A stretch of 64,000 nucleotides of DNA, taken from the NCBI GenBank assembly GCA_025766275.1, contig JAFKAC010000175.1:1-64000 (forward strand), given 5' to 3'. Shown here piece after piece: positions 1 through 12,027 of this stretch (position 1 is its first letter; each line of letters starts with the position of its first letter). The stretch comes from Lactarius indigo (Eukaryota > Basidiomycota > Agaricomycetes > Russulales > Russulaceae). A program made the position numbers and the translations under genes. The notes under the pieces are model-generated. The model was not told where the DNA came from and did no database searches. It worked only from the letters and a program-made list of their open reading frames with translations.

Positions 1-430
1 CCGCACAAGGTGAGTGAGGGGACTCGGCTGGCGGACCGGGCCAGGATTACAGTAACCGTCCACCAGGTGGAGTCTTAATCACCACATACTATTTCTATCT
101 TATTTCCGTCGACACTACCCAGACGCTCGGACCATACGTTTACCATAGTCCCGACATTATTCTTTCTAGTATGGCCACCGCACAACATGTGGACCCACAA
201 ATATCCTTAAATTTGTGCGTGATGGACCGTTGACCGACTTTCTTTGATCGTGACCCACTATCCCAGCCCAGGTCCTTCAGCACCGTCGAACTCAGGAAGG
301 AGGTACGTCAATCACTTCCTTTGTGTAGCGGTGCTTACTCAAAACCCGTTCTTGAACAGCGTCGTTGAATCGCAGAGAAACCCATCCCAGCTATCTGTTC
401 GGGTGACTGGTATGTACCTGAACCCTCATT
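1..430. other. Left-edge stretch with no supported gene
   Basis: No open frame here has recognisable protein features. A short frame at about 244-410 precedes the receptor gene and could hold its first exon, but I found no ATG that joins it in frame with good splice sites. Confidence 0.4.
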
Positions 431-432
431 GA

Positions 433-3400
433 TGCCCCGATAAGTATTTAGTCTCTCTGTTAGTCCTCCGAGCACACAATGTCCCTTATATCAAGCAACG
501 GTTTGGCCGGAAGAGGCGGTTCTTTGTCACTGTAACCAATCTTATGACAACGAAGAAGACGGAAAGCGTTCAAATGGATGGACAGACAGTACGGTGGGAC
601 CAGAGTCTTGATGTCTTGTAGGCGTTTCCTTTTCAATCCCGTTTCTTAACTAAAAGTTTTGTTCAGCTTTACACAACAGTCTTCACATCTTATACTGTGT
701 CTTTATGAGAAGCGGTTCGCACACCGTGATATCATCATTGGGACTCAGGAGATACCGATACCCGTCGAATCTCAACATGGTTCGCCCTTTATCAGAATCC
801 CCGTTCATTCTACTATTGAACATCTTACTTCCAGATGTACCTCTTGTTCTCGGTAACAACGAGGGGGAAGCTGGGAGGTCGAATCAACCAGTCACGCTCT
901 ACTTAACGGTTACTGTGTCAGCGAACACACCCTATCCGATCATTCCCAGCAGTCCTCACGGAATACCAACCAGAGAGTACGACGCTCCCGCAGAAGAAGC
1001 TACTAAGTTCTCCGAGATACCCATGCGATCCACGATAACTAGACCTCTTTTACCCCCGTCGGATCACCTTCCCGTCGAGACCGGCACTCCTATGCCAGAT
1101 GGTCGGGTAGAAATGTCGCCTATCGAGAAGTCTCCGATTTCTCTCCGTCGCGTCGACGAAGCCATCAAGCTGATTAACCAATTGAATATATGGGAAGGGG
1201 CCGTCGGGAGGATCAAGTGGGTGATGGATACTGTGAGCCCAGTTGCAGAAGTGCGTCGCAATGTCCTTTTTGTTGACCCTTGACTGAGCCGAATTTTGTC
1301 CTCAGCTTCACCCGTATGCAAAGATGGCATATTCTCTAATTCTTGCGATCCCCAAGGTGACCTGTTCGCGCTATTGTCGGATGGAGATACTCATGCTATG
1401 TTTATTTGGATGCTAGACCCTCCTAGAACAGTTCCAACGTGACGACAACATTCGAACCTTGCTTGTCGCTATGCACGATGCGTTTGATTTCGCAAACCAA
1501 GAAGGCACTTTCAAAGTTATCAGACGTGGGTCCGAGCAGGCACAAATCCTTATGCTCATGCTGGAACTTGTCTGTAATTACTGTGACTTCATCCGGTCAT
1601 ACGCAATGGATTCGCAATTCTGTACGTATTCGTCACCTATTTCAGTGGCCGATGTAAACACGCGAATTCAGGGAAACGGGTGATGAAGAATACTAGCGGC
1701 CGAGCCGACAAAAAGATCGAGGACTTTCGCAGCACTCTTCTCGAACTCCGCAAAGCATTCTTGGATGAGAACACGATCACGACAGAGATAATTGTGCTCC
1801 AAATTTTGGACGATGTGGGAATAGTTTCGGCCAATGTGGGAATAATCTCGGCCGATGTCGGCAGGATTTCGAGTCACCTTGACGGTATGGCTTCTCAGCT
1901 GAAGTGGGTATCTAACCAAGTCTCAGACACTGGTACGTAGCCCTGTCACCTTGAGCTATCGATCTGAGGATTGTCGCAGAGATAGATGCAAAAATCAGAG
2001 AAATCCCGTATGGGACAAGCTCGCGATTCACACCTGAGAAGGGCTGTCTAGCAGGAACACGTACGGCCTTCCTGGATTTCATTGTCGACTGGGTGAACGA
2101 TCCCGCCTCCGAGCGTTGTCTTGTTCTTTTCGGGAAAGCAGGCACAGGAAAATCATGCATCGCGCATGAGATCGCACGCACCTTCGACAAAATACATCGT
2201 CTTACATCATCCTTCATCTTTTTGCGGAAGGAGCAATCCAAACCTTATCACCTCTTCACTACTCTTGCTCGCGATCTCTCCGACCGCTACCCTCCGTTTA
2301 AAAGCGCGCTCGGAAGGCGAGTAAAGGACGACTCCTCTCTTCGGGTTGGCACACGTGACTACGGTACCCTGTTTCAAAACCTTATCCTGGAACCGCTTAA
2401 GGACCTGCACATCGTCGGTCCTATTCTTGTTGTGATCGACGCCCTGGACGAGAGTGGTGACGCAACTGGTGGAAAGGGATTACACACATTTCTCGCTAAA
2501 AACCTCATCAGACTCCCATCGAACTTCCGTGTGTTCATCACCTCGAGACCAGAGGGGGACATTGAGAGTGCGTTCCTTGGAGCACTGTCAGCCAAGATCA
2601 AATACATGAATGATACTAAGCTGGCAGCTCGAACGCATGACGATATATTCGCCTACCTCCAGAGGTTACTCCCTCCAGCTGAATTCAAAGTGTATGGCGA
2701 TGCATTGACAGGAAAGGCAGAGGGGTTGTTTCAGTGGGCAGCGGTTACCGCCCGATTCATCCTAGATCCTCCCGGGCGCTTTGGCTATAACAGGAAAAAG
2801 TGTATAGACTATCTTCTAAAATCCGGTACAAATCACGATGGACAAGACCCATTAGATGCGTTATACAACGAAGTCCTTAAAGGTTACTTCCCACACCAAG
2901 AAGCACGGCTTCTATTCCGCTCTGTTTTGGGGCAGCTCATTGCTTCAATTGAACCCCTCAGTATCCGCTCCTTGACCACTCTGCGACGACACGCCTCCTC
3001 CGACGGTGATGCCGTCGTTATATTGCTCCGTTTCCTTGGTTCGTTGTTGACTAATGTCAATTCATCCGATGAAAGCCTTCCCATCATTCCTCTCCACACA
3101 TCGTTCCACGATTTTATCACAAATAAAGAAAAGAGCGGCGATTTTTGTGTTCACCTCCCTGATGCCCACCGTCAATTGGCCCATTCCTGTCTCGGTCTCC
3201 TGTCTAGCGGCCTCAAATTCAATATTTGCAATCTCGAATCATCATATCTTGCCAACAAGGACGTCAACGACCTTCACCTCCGCGTTGAGAAACATATACC
3301 GCCTGCTTTGTTGTATGCATGTCTTTTCTGGGACGATCATTTGGAACACATTGGTTTCGAAACCTCTCTATTTGTCCAACTTCAAACTTTCTTTGAGAAG

Positions 3401-5806
3401 AAACTTCTCTTTTGGCTGGAGGCCCTTAGCGCGACGAACAACGTGGGTCTCGCTCTGTCAGCGTTGTCTGCTCTGGGAGTGTGGCTAGCGTCCGGTCAAG
3501 GTGTGAGTATAATTGTTGATTCGACGAGGAAGGCAAACAACTAATGGCTACAATCGCGACAGGTTTCTCGGACAGAGCTAGAGAAATTCAGGTCGTTCGT
3601 GAATGATGCCTCTACGTTTGTACGGTATTTCGGGATGGCGATAGCAAAAAGTGCTCCACACATCTATCTCTCTGCTCTACCATTTTCGCCGACTGGTTCT
3701 CCTGTCTTTGCACATTATTCCAGTCTATTCCCCCGAATCTTGCGCGTCTCGCGTGGGCGGTTGTTTCATTGGCCGTCATCGAAGATGGTGATCCTGACCG
3801 CTGGGGGTGGGGTCCTTTCCATTGCACTCTCACCAGATGGCCAGCGCATCGCCTCAGGGTCCGACGATGGAACGATTCGTGTGTGGAACGCCATGACGGG
3901 ACAGACAGTAGCGGGCCCATTTACCGGTCATACGGATTCGGTCAGATCTGTTGCATTCTCGCCAGATGGTCACCGCATCGTCTCAGGGTCGGACGATGAA
4001 ACGATTCGTGTGTGGAACGCCATGACGGGAGATACGGAGGCGGGCCCATTTACCGGTCACACTCGTTGGGTTTTGTCTGTGGCATTCTCGCCAGATGGTC
4101 ACCGCATCGTCTCAGGGTCGGACGATGGAACGATTCGTGTGTGGAACGCCATGACGGGAGATACGGAGGTGGGCCCATTTACCGGTCATATGGATTCGGT
4201 CAGATCTGTGGCATTCTCGCCAGATGGTCACCGCATCGTCTCAGGCTCCTCCGATCGAACAATTCGTGTGTGGAACGCCATGACGGGAGATACGGAGGCG
4301 GGCCCATTCACCGGTCACACTCATTCGGTTTTTTCTGTGGCATTCTCGCCAGATGGTCACCGCATCGTCTCAGGCTCCTCCGATCGAACAATTCGTGTGT
4401 GGAACGCCATGACGGGAGATACGGAGGCGGGCCCATTTACCGGTCACACTCATTGGGTTTTGTCTGTGGCATTCTCGCCAGATGGCCGACACGTCGTCTC
4501 AAGCTCTTTCGATCGAACAATTCGTGTGTGGAACGCCATGACTGGAGAAACAGTGGCGGGCCCATTTACCGGTCATACGGATTCGGTCAGATCTGTTGCA
4601 TTCTCGCCAGATGGTCACTGCATCGTCTCAGGGTCGGACGATGAAACGATTCGTGTGTGGAACGCCATGACGGGAGATACGGAGGCGGGCCCATTTACCG
4701 GTCATATGGATTCGGTCAGATCTGTGGCATTCTCGCCAGATGGTCACCGCATCGTCTCAGGCTCCTCCGATCGAACAATTCGTGTGTGGAACGCCATGAC
4801 GGGAGATACGGAGGTGGGCCCATTTACCGGTCATATGGATTCGGTCAGATCTGTGGCATTCTCGCCAGATGGTCACCGCATCGTCTCAGGGTCGGACGAT
4901 GGAACGATTCGTGTGTGGAACGCCATGACGGGAGATACGGAGGTGGGCCCATTTACCGGTCATATGGATTCGGTCAGATCTGTGGCATTCTCGCCAGATG
5001 GTCACCGCATCGTCTCAGGCTCCTCCGATCGAACAATTCGTGTGTGGAACGCCATGACGGGAGATACGGAGGTGGGCCCATTTACCGGTCATATGGATTC
5101 GGTCAGATCTGTGGCATTCTCGCCAGATGGTCACCGCATCGTCTCAGGGTCGGACGATGGAACGATTCGTGTGTGGAACGCCATGACGGGAGATACGGAG
5201 GTGGGCCCATTTACCGGTCATATGGATTCGGTCAGATCTGTGGCATTCTCGCCAGATGGTCACCGCATCGTCTCAGGCTCCTCCGATCGAACAATTCGTG
5301 TGTGGAACGCCATGACGGGAGATACGGAGGTGGGCCCATTTACCGGTCATATGGATTCGGTCAGATCTGTGGCATTCTCGCCAGATGGTCACCGCATCGT
5401 CTCAGGCTCCTCCGATCGAACAATTCGTGTGTGGAACGCCATGACGGGAGATACGGAGGCGGGCCCATTTACCGGTCACACTCATTGGGTTTTGTCTGTG
5501 GCATTCTCGCCAGATGGCCGACACGTCGTCTCAAGCTCTTTCGATCGAACAATTCGTGTGTGGAACGCCATGACGGGAGATACGGGAACTACAAGCCACG
5601 TCGACTTCACTGACTATTCCGTGATCAACGAGGAGGGATGGATATGTGGCAGTAAAGGTGAATTACTAATGTGGATTCCGCCAATACATAGGGCGCATCT
5701 TCACCGTCCAAGTAATATCTGGGTAGCTGGCGAATACGAAACCCGGCTCGATCTTTCTACTTTTGAGCGTGGACAAAGTTGGACCACTTGTATTAACCCT
5801 TGGTAG
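433..5806 (+). CDS. C2-NACHT-WD40 NOD-like receptor (STAND ATPase), start unresolved
   Basis: A multi-exon gene rebuilt from frame-consistent splice sites: exons about 433-617, 667-779, 835-1250, 1306-1356, 1417-1621, 1672-1932, 1980-3502 and 3563-5806, with introns of 47-60 bp. The N-terminus is a C2-like region (around FFVTVTN), followed by a helical linker. The NACHT domain has Walker A GKAGTGKS at 2132-2155 and Walker B VVIDALDE at about 2429-2452. The C-terminus holds 14 WD40 units. The family is known for fungal STAND receptors of the HET-E/HNWD type, in which NACHT drives oligomerisation and the propeller senses a ligand; that role is inferred here. It is probably cytosolic. The protein ends at TAG 5804-5806 after a conserved tail. 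The first exon and ATG are not resolved. All reconstructed exons are open and no lesion was seen. Confidence 0.88.
3808..5590 (+). repeat. 14-unit, 129-bp WD40 tandem array
   Basis: The TIRVWNAMTG motif recurs at an exact 129-bp step from about 3881 to 5558, giving 14 copies of a 43-residue WD unit. Copies are nearly identical at the DNA level. Differences cluster in two short patches: SDDGT, SDDET, SSDRT or SFDRT before the core strand, and the stretch after FTGH (TDSVRS, MDSVRS, TRWVLS, THSVFS, THWVLS). Fourteen units would fit two seven-bladed propellers. Confidence 0.95.
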
Positions 5807-6180
5807 AGCCGATACGGAAACTCGATAGGCGATGGTGTATGATTTGAAATGTACATGTGACATGCGAGCGAGATACGGCGAGATCCAATTCGAAAAGCCC
5901 TTCGCGTCCCAATTACAGCATAGGACTGAGGTTGAATGCATTTTCCGGGAACCATGCAAATCATATCATCAGCACATGAATTTCGGCGAACTTGAACTTG
6001 CAGGTGTGAGGTGCATTACAGCTACTTTTCCACAAGATGGTGCCATGCAGAAAATCTCGATATATTGTGGATATGGAATAGAAAAGTACACTGTATTGAA
6101 GAGCGGGTGTTACAGGTGGCCGCTCAGGAGAGACGTCGGGGCCGTGACTTAGCTAGAGCAAGCATAACTTTAGCATCCAC
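5807..6180. other. Downstream of the receptor; short frame of unknown meaning
   Basis: A 106-codon open frame with an ATG at 5832 to 6152 follows the receptor stop by 25 bp. It has no motif I recognise and no repeat similarity to the WD units. It may be 3' UTR or chance coding potential. Confidence 0.3.
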
Positions 6181-6680
6181 GAACAAAACGGCAGAAGTTG
6201 TCACCAGTGATCACGTTCTTAAGAACTTCTCGACAGGGAATACCATCCAGGGAGATAGATGGCAAGGAGAATGATACTTGGTACCCCGACGGAAGAGCTC
6301 GAACCGAGTCCAAGTTGCGCATTCGCCTCGTATCGATCACGCGTACGGCCTCCTTAACGTGAGCCGCTTGAAGTAGCTCTCATCGATGAGAACCAACTGC
6401 TCCAGGTTGTAATGTGTGTTGATGAGGGTCCGAAAATCGGCACGGTCTCACTCATTTCGCTCCAAAGCGAGCCGTGTGACCTATGTACGGGACTGAGATG
6501 ATCAGCGTCGATGGAATGGGACGTACCGTATAACCTGCACTTTAGAGAGTGCGTGCGATTGTCTGCAACTGGGCCTCAACGTTGAAGGTTTCACGAGGCT
6601 TTGTCTGCAGCTCCTTGAAAGTGATGTCAGGCTGGCGCTCGACGCAGTCACAAACGACTGGATAAGTAGGAGCGAACCTT
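6180..6680 (-). pseudogene. Decayed DDE-superfamily transposase (Tc1/pogo-like) relic
   Basis: Read on the minus strand, about 6180-6450 gives broken but recognisable DDE endonuclease text: LEQLVLIDES, then RPYA followed by a stop, then RGTKY and, after a frameshift, SLDG. In intact DDE_3 transposases the order is VFVDES, RRPYAW, RGTRYSILPALSLDG, so the catalytic-core segment is clear. Stops at several points and at least one frameshift make it a dead remnant. Ends were not found. Recognition rests on family memory of these motifs. Confidence 0.6.
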
Positions 6681-7341
6681 TTTACAATGTGGCACGCAGA
6701 GAAAGTGGATAGTTATTTTAATAACCCCAAATTATGCAAGATAACTACATCTCAAGAATTTCAAAATTGACTTAACTACAGTATGAACTCCATTCATGAA
6801 TCTTGGAAATCTGCCCTGTCTGTTCACGGATATGCGACCTATCAAATTGGACCTCAGTGGAAGAGGACTAGATTGGTGACTGTTGAACGCTGAACGTTTT
6901 TTTTTTTGTTTTTTTGAATCGAGTTTATTCCGGGGCAGTAAAATAATACAAAGCTGGTCTTCAATCGTAAAGAGAAGGGAGAAATTTAGGAACATTGAAT
7001 GTTGAACATTGAATCCTGGCATTTGTAAAAATAAAAATAAAAATGCACTAAACAGTTTCTCTAGTCGATGACACATGTAAGAGCTTCAAAATTTACATAG
7101 TGTAGATCAATGTGCATTCAATGACAGCAGGATCCAAATCGATAGGCCCCTTCCATTTCGAGTACAGTGGTACCGGGGTTTAAATGACTCATGCCGGCCT
7201 TTTTTCCCACAGAAAATAAATGTTATAAATACAAATAAATGAATAAAATTATACTTATCGCTTTCAATGCTAAGTCGTGCTTGCCGTGCAACAGGGTGAT
7301 ATGACTAAGATACCTCAGGCCACATGGTGAAAATTACCTTT
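6681..7341. other. AT-rich intergenic stretch
   Basis: No gene is supported. It contains a T-rich run at about 6897-6917 and simple A/T tracts near 7030 and 7220. The gypsy element inserted at its right end. Confidence 0.4.
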
Positions 7342-7346
7342 TCATG
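7342..7346. other. Target site duplication TCATG (left)
   Basis: Identical to 16106-16110 on the other side of the gypsy element, which fixes the element ends. Confidence 0.93.
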
Positions 7347-8120
7347 TGTAGCGGTATGACTTATCGCGTACAACTAGACCAAGGAAAGTGTTAGTGAACT
7401 GAACTGGTGACACGCTCAAGCCTAGCACGGAGACAAGTCACGCGCCGAACGTACAGTCACTGCGGAGAGTATGCGCACTTGAGGACTTTATGCAAGTCCA
7501 AAGGCAAAGTGATCACGCAGTGGTACGCTGAGTGGAGAACCAAGAGGACAAGTTAACATTGGAGAGGTAAGGGAAGTACAAGAGAATACGCACCTGAGTG
7601 GAGAACCAAGAGGACAAGTTGGTTCCACTCAGGACGCTACATGAGGGTTTATATACTATGCTGCGGCTGAGTTCGAATTACTACAGAACCTTGTTACTAA
7701 AGGTATGTGTAATGGTAATGAGTCAGACGCTGATGCGTCGTGTCTAATAATAGCATTATCTATTGTGCTGACTGATGCGCAGTCATTAATGCTGACAGAA
7801 CAATGACGTGTCCTTATCTATGAGTCATAACCCTATGACAACGTAGTCTAGAACTATCTAGAACCTTCCCTGCTTATCGTCCAATGAGAAACTACTATAC
7901 TAATGAGGAAAGTGACCTAGAAAGGTAACTCCTAACAAGGAAGTTACTATCTCACGGTCACGTGCTTGTGGGTGCACATGTTGGCATCACGTGACTAACC
8001 ATCTTATCATATCTAATGATAAGGACTTGGATATTTGACTCAACGTTGGAGGTTCGTATCTCTACCAAATAAATCCATAAAAATACGGAAAAATAAGGCA
8101 AAAATAGAGCGTCCGTGACA
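7347..8120 (-). repeat. 3' LTR of the gypsy element
   Basis: 774 bp, same length as the partner at 15332-16105. Differences: 7353 G vs 15338 A, 7734 T vs 15719 C, 7961 C vs 15946 T. All three are transitions at CpG sites. An internal direct repeat (GTGGAGAACCAAGAGGACAA) occurs twice near 7532 and 7599. Confidence 0.96.
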
Positions 8121-8135
8121 TCACCCCCCTCCTTA
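8121..8135 (-). promoter_or_regulatory. Polypurine tract of the gypsy element
   Basis: On the minus strand the bases just upstream of the 3' LTR read AAGGAGGGGGGTGA, purine-rich as expected for the plus-strand DNA primer of an LTR element. It abuts the LTR and overlaps the end of pol. Confidence 0.75.
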
Positions 8136-11100
8136 AGGGTCGACGTCCGCGTTGGCCAATGTGTCCACATGATGAGCTTGCCAAGGCAAGGACGCGTAGA
8201 TGAGAGCCGCTATTTTTCTAGGTGCGCCCAGGTTTGAGGAATGGAATTCCTTAACTGCATCAGGGGCGTGTGCTAGATTTTTAGCCGGTTCCCATGTGTC
8301 CTCACCCTCACCGTATCCCTTCCAACGGACGAGGTACTTAAGAGTACGACCAAAGAGTTTAGAGTCTCTTATATGGTCGACTTCATACTCTTCTTCTCCC
8401 TCGACTGTTACTGGATCGGGTGGTGGAGGCGTGAGCCCATTGACTTCGTTTCCTTTGTAAGGAGAGAGACGGTCTACATGAAATACATCATGGATCCGTA
8501 ATGCAGGGGGTAGTGCAAGCTTATAGTCAACGTCACTTATAACTTTAGTGACTTCAAATGGGCCAAGCTGTTTTGGTCCCAGTTTGGACGACTGCTGGTG
8601 TATCTTTATCTGCTTAGCTTGCAACCAGACTTTATCCCCGACGTTAAAGGAGTATGGCTTAGTCCTTTGTTCAACGTCTGTCTGCATTCGCCTTTTACTT
8701 AGGCGTAGAGCTGCCTCTGCATCCTTGCGAGCAGAAACTAAGTGCTGAAGGCGCTTGTCGAGCAGTGGAATACCCATAGGTCTGCCAGCAGGAATCGTAA
8801 AGTCAGGCGTAAAGCCGTATAGTAGCTCAAAGGGTGTATGACCCGTAGCTGAGTTGAGCCTACTATTGACCACGAATTCTGCTGTAGGAAGCAGGTCTGC
8901 CCAGTCATCCTGTCTCTTGCTAATGAACATGCGCAAATATATTTCAACTTCTTGATTTTTGCGCTCGACCTGTCCATTAGCTTGAGGGTGATAGGCTGTA
9001 GTGAGACCTGCGTCTATTCCAAGTCGCTTATAAAGGGCACGCATGCTTCGCGCTGCAAATTGGGGTCCTCTGTCGCTTATGACTTTGCGAGGGATCCCAT
9101 GCAGAGGGAAGACTTGTTCAAAGTAGATGGATGCTACCCCATCAGCCGTAATCTGAGAGGTCACAGGGAACAGATGAATCTGTTTGGTGTAATGATCTAC
9201 GATATTTAAGATCATGTCTTTTCCACGTGACGTGGGCAGTGGACCGATCAGATCGATTCCGATTATCTGCCAAGGTCCCTCAGGAACTTCTTGCGGCTGA
9301 ATGGTTACTTTGGGGTGTAGATCTTTGCGATAACGTTGGCATCGATCGCATCCTTCTACGTATGAGGCAATGAAGCCTGACATGCGTGGCCACCAATAGT
9401 AGCGACTGACTAGCTCTATGGTCCCATTCTTTCCAGGGTGTCCGGTAGTGACTGAGTCGTGGCAAGACTTTACCACGTCCCTACGAAGGGCGCGATCATT
9501 TGGGACATATAATTTACCCCGGTGGTAAACGAAACCATCTTCTTCTTCCCACATTAAGACGCCATCTGTGAGAGCTTTAGGAGCGGTCTTAGAGATACTT
9601 TTAAGGCCCTCTATTACTTCTGCTTCTCTGATAGATGCGAGCTTAATGCGACTCCCTAGGGAATCTATTTCGGGGACGAAGTGCGCTTTAGCGGCAGCTA
9701 AGAAATGCTCAGGTTTTAATACCTGAACCTGGCGATTATCTTCAGAGTCTCGGACCTGGTCTCGTGAGAAACGACTTAATGCATCGGCTTGCATAGATTC
9801 TCCCTTTTTATAAGTGATTTTGAAGGCAAACCGACTTAAGAATAAGGCCCATCGAGCTTGGCGCCTATTCAAGTCTTTCATGGTTGCCCACCACTCCATA
9901 TTCTTATGGTCGGTGATCACTTCAAAAGAGATGCCTTTGAGGAAGTGTCTCCAGTCCTCTAAGGCACGGATTAAGCCGAGCATTTCTCTGTCGTAAATCT
10001 CATAATTGCGTTCTTCTTTGCTCATAGACTGTGAGCGATACGCAATGGGGTGCCAGAGACCGTCCGGGTATTTCTGAGTTAAAATACCGCCAGTAGCAAA
10101 TCCTGAAGCATCAACTTCGACTCTAGTTGGGAGGTTCGGATCGTAAACCTTGAGAAGAGGTTCTTGTACGAAACGTTCCTTCAACAGGTCAAAGGCTTTC
10201 TGCTGTTCAGACTGCCATATCCAAGGAGTATCTTTCTTAGTAAGGTCATGAAGGGGTCGGGCAATGGCCGCGAAATCCTTAATGAACCTTCTATAGAAAT
10301 TGGCGAACCCGATAAATGCTCTTACTTCTTTGAGCGTAGTCGGGGTTGGCCACTCCTTTACTGCAGAGACCTTGCCAGGGTCCATCTGCACTTCTCCGGG
10401 ACGGATAATCATCCCAAGATACTCCATTTCTTGCTTCTCGAAATCGCACTTCTCAGGCTTGAGATAGAGGTCGTATTGCTCTAACCGTGTCAACACCTCG
10501 CGTACTATCTTGCGATGGTGCTTAAGGTTATCGCTATAGATGAGAATATCATCCATATATACGGCGACCTCTCCTCGTGCGATAAGATCAGCAAAGACGG
10601 CGTTCATTAAGGCTTGGAAAGTGGTGGGGCTATTAGTCATGCCAAAATACATGACTTTTGGCTCGTATAGACCCCTATTGGTGACAATAGCACCTTTCCA
10701 TTCATCGCCTTCTTTGATACGGATATTATGATATCCCCATCGAACGTCGAACTTTGTGAAGTATTGAGCTCCCTTAAGCCTATTAATAATATCGGCAGCG
10801 AGCGGGAGTGGGTATCGGTTCTTAATAGTGATTTTATTAAGACAACAATAATCTTGGACTAGACGGAGTTTGCTGTCTTTCTTCTTTATGAAGAACACGG
10901 GGGATGCCATTGGTGACTTAGATGGCACTAAATATCCTTTCCCTATGTGTTCATCTAAGAATTTGTCCAATTCTACCTGCTCGCTGGGTGACATGGGGTA
11001 CGTTTTGACCTTCCAGTGTTTGACTGCATCTGGTTCAAGGTCTATAGCGTGGTCCCATGGCTGATGCTCGGGGAGTCTCTGGGATTCTTCCTCAGAGAAG

Positions 11101-12027
11101 ACTTTTGCGAAGTCACGATAGTGTTCAGGGACCATCTCTTCGAAGGTTTTCTTAGGTTTGGAGGTTATCGCTTTCTCGGCAATCTGCTGAGAGTACGTGA
11201 AACCAGCCAAACAGAAAACTTCATCAGAGACTGTGTCCAACACTTTCTCCGCAAGGAGACGGCGGCGTTCCATATGGTTCGCCATAATGCGCGTCACCTC
11301 TATCTCTATCTCCGGTGCGGCTATTTCAGTGCTGGAGTTGAGACGCATAGTGCCTTCCTGCCAATCTATGTGCGGGTTCCGGTGTCTGAGCCAAGGTAGT
11401 CCCAATATTACTCGTTCTGGGCCTAGTGAAGTGACCATAAAGTCGAACTTTTCTGCACTAGGGCCAACCTTGAGGACGAGTGTTGCTTTATGGGTGATAC
11501 TACCGGCTTCGTTGAGCGTCCCATCTATGTTATATAGAGTAATGGGATGCTCCAACGGAATTTGCAGCATTTTGTGGCGGTCAGCGTACTTCTTGTCCAG
11601 GAACAACGAAGTTGCTCCGGAATCTACCATGGCTGCTACTTTTACAGTACGATGACGTCCTTGTAATTCAACAGAAATATGAAAATGAGATCTGCTATCT
11701 TTTGTTTCGGGAATGATACATGAAGAAAGCGCTGCATCAGAAGTCATCACTTGCGGCGCTGCTACAAATTGTGGAGCAATCGGAACACTAATACTATTGT
11801 TCATCTCCGAGGCAGATGTAGATGTAGAATCAGAACAGGAAGCCGAGACATCACTACTATCAACATTACAGGCAGAAACAAAGTGGTACGTAGGAATTAC
11901 AGATTGGTCCGAGTCCGAAACGAGGCACGATCGTAGACATATCTTACAACTACACGGGGCCGAGTCAACCGTCTCTGTTTTACAGGGGGAGTCCGCAGCT
12001 ATGACTACCCCTGGATCTAAAAAGCCG
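8133..12027 (-). CDS. pol: Gypsy Pol polyprotein (protease, RT, RNase H, integrase, chromodomain)
   Basis: An uninterrupted frame; the first ATG is at 11804 (1223 codons), but the frame is open upstream to about 12027, where it overlaps the end of gag. Domains in order: retropepsin with DSGAT at about 11610-11624; reverse transcriptase with YMDD at about 10549-10562; RNase H (EVDASGFATGG); integrase with an HHCC zinc module (HPGKNG, then CDRCQRY), a DDE core (GIDLIGPLP, ISDRGPQF, ERKNQ), a GPY/F-like module (KLGPKQLGPF); and a C-terminal chromodomain (YLVRWKGYGEGEDTWEP). Chromodomains steer chromovirus integration to heterochromatin. Probable expression is by a -1 frameshift from gag. One RT residue looks altered: DYCCLN where family members usually read DYRYLN. 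Confidence 0.95.
12014..12026 (-). promoter_or_regulatory. Candidate -1 ribosomal frameshift site between gag and pol
   Basis: On the minus strand gag ends GCT TTT TAG. A run of five T lets the Phe tRNA slip back one base and re-pair perfectly, giving GCT TTT TTA in the open pol frame. The slip lies directly before the gag stop. No downstream pseudoknot was tested. Confidence 0.55.

Noticed and set aside
3808..5590. Regularly spaced repeats resembling an array
   Set aside because: Units are contiguous and coding, without spacers; not CRISPR, and the genome is eukaryotic.
3769..5613. Long alternative-frame ORFs across the WD40 array (for example 4657-5613) with their own 43-residue repeat
   Set aside because: 129 is a multiple of three, so any frame open in one unit stays open in all. 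The text lacks WD or other fold features; the correct frame has it.
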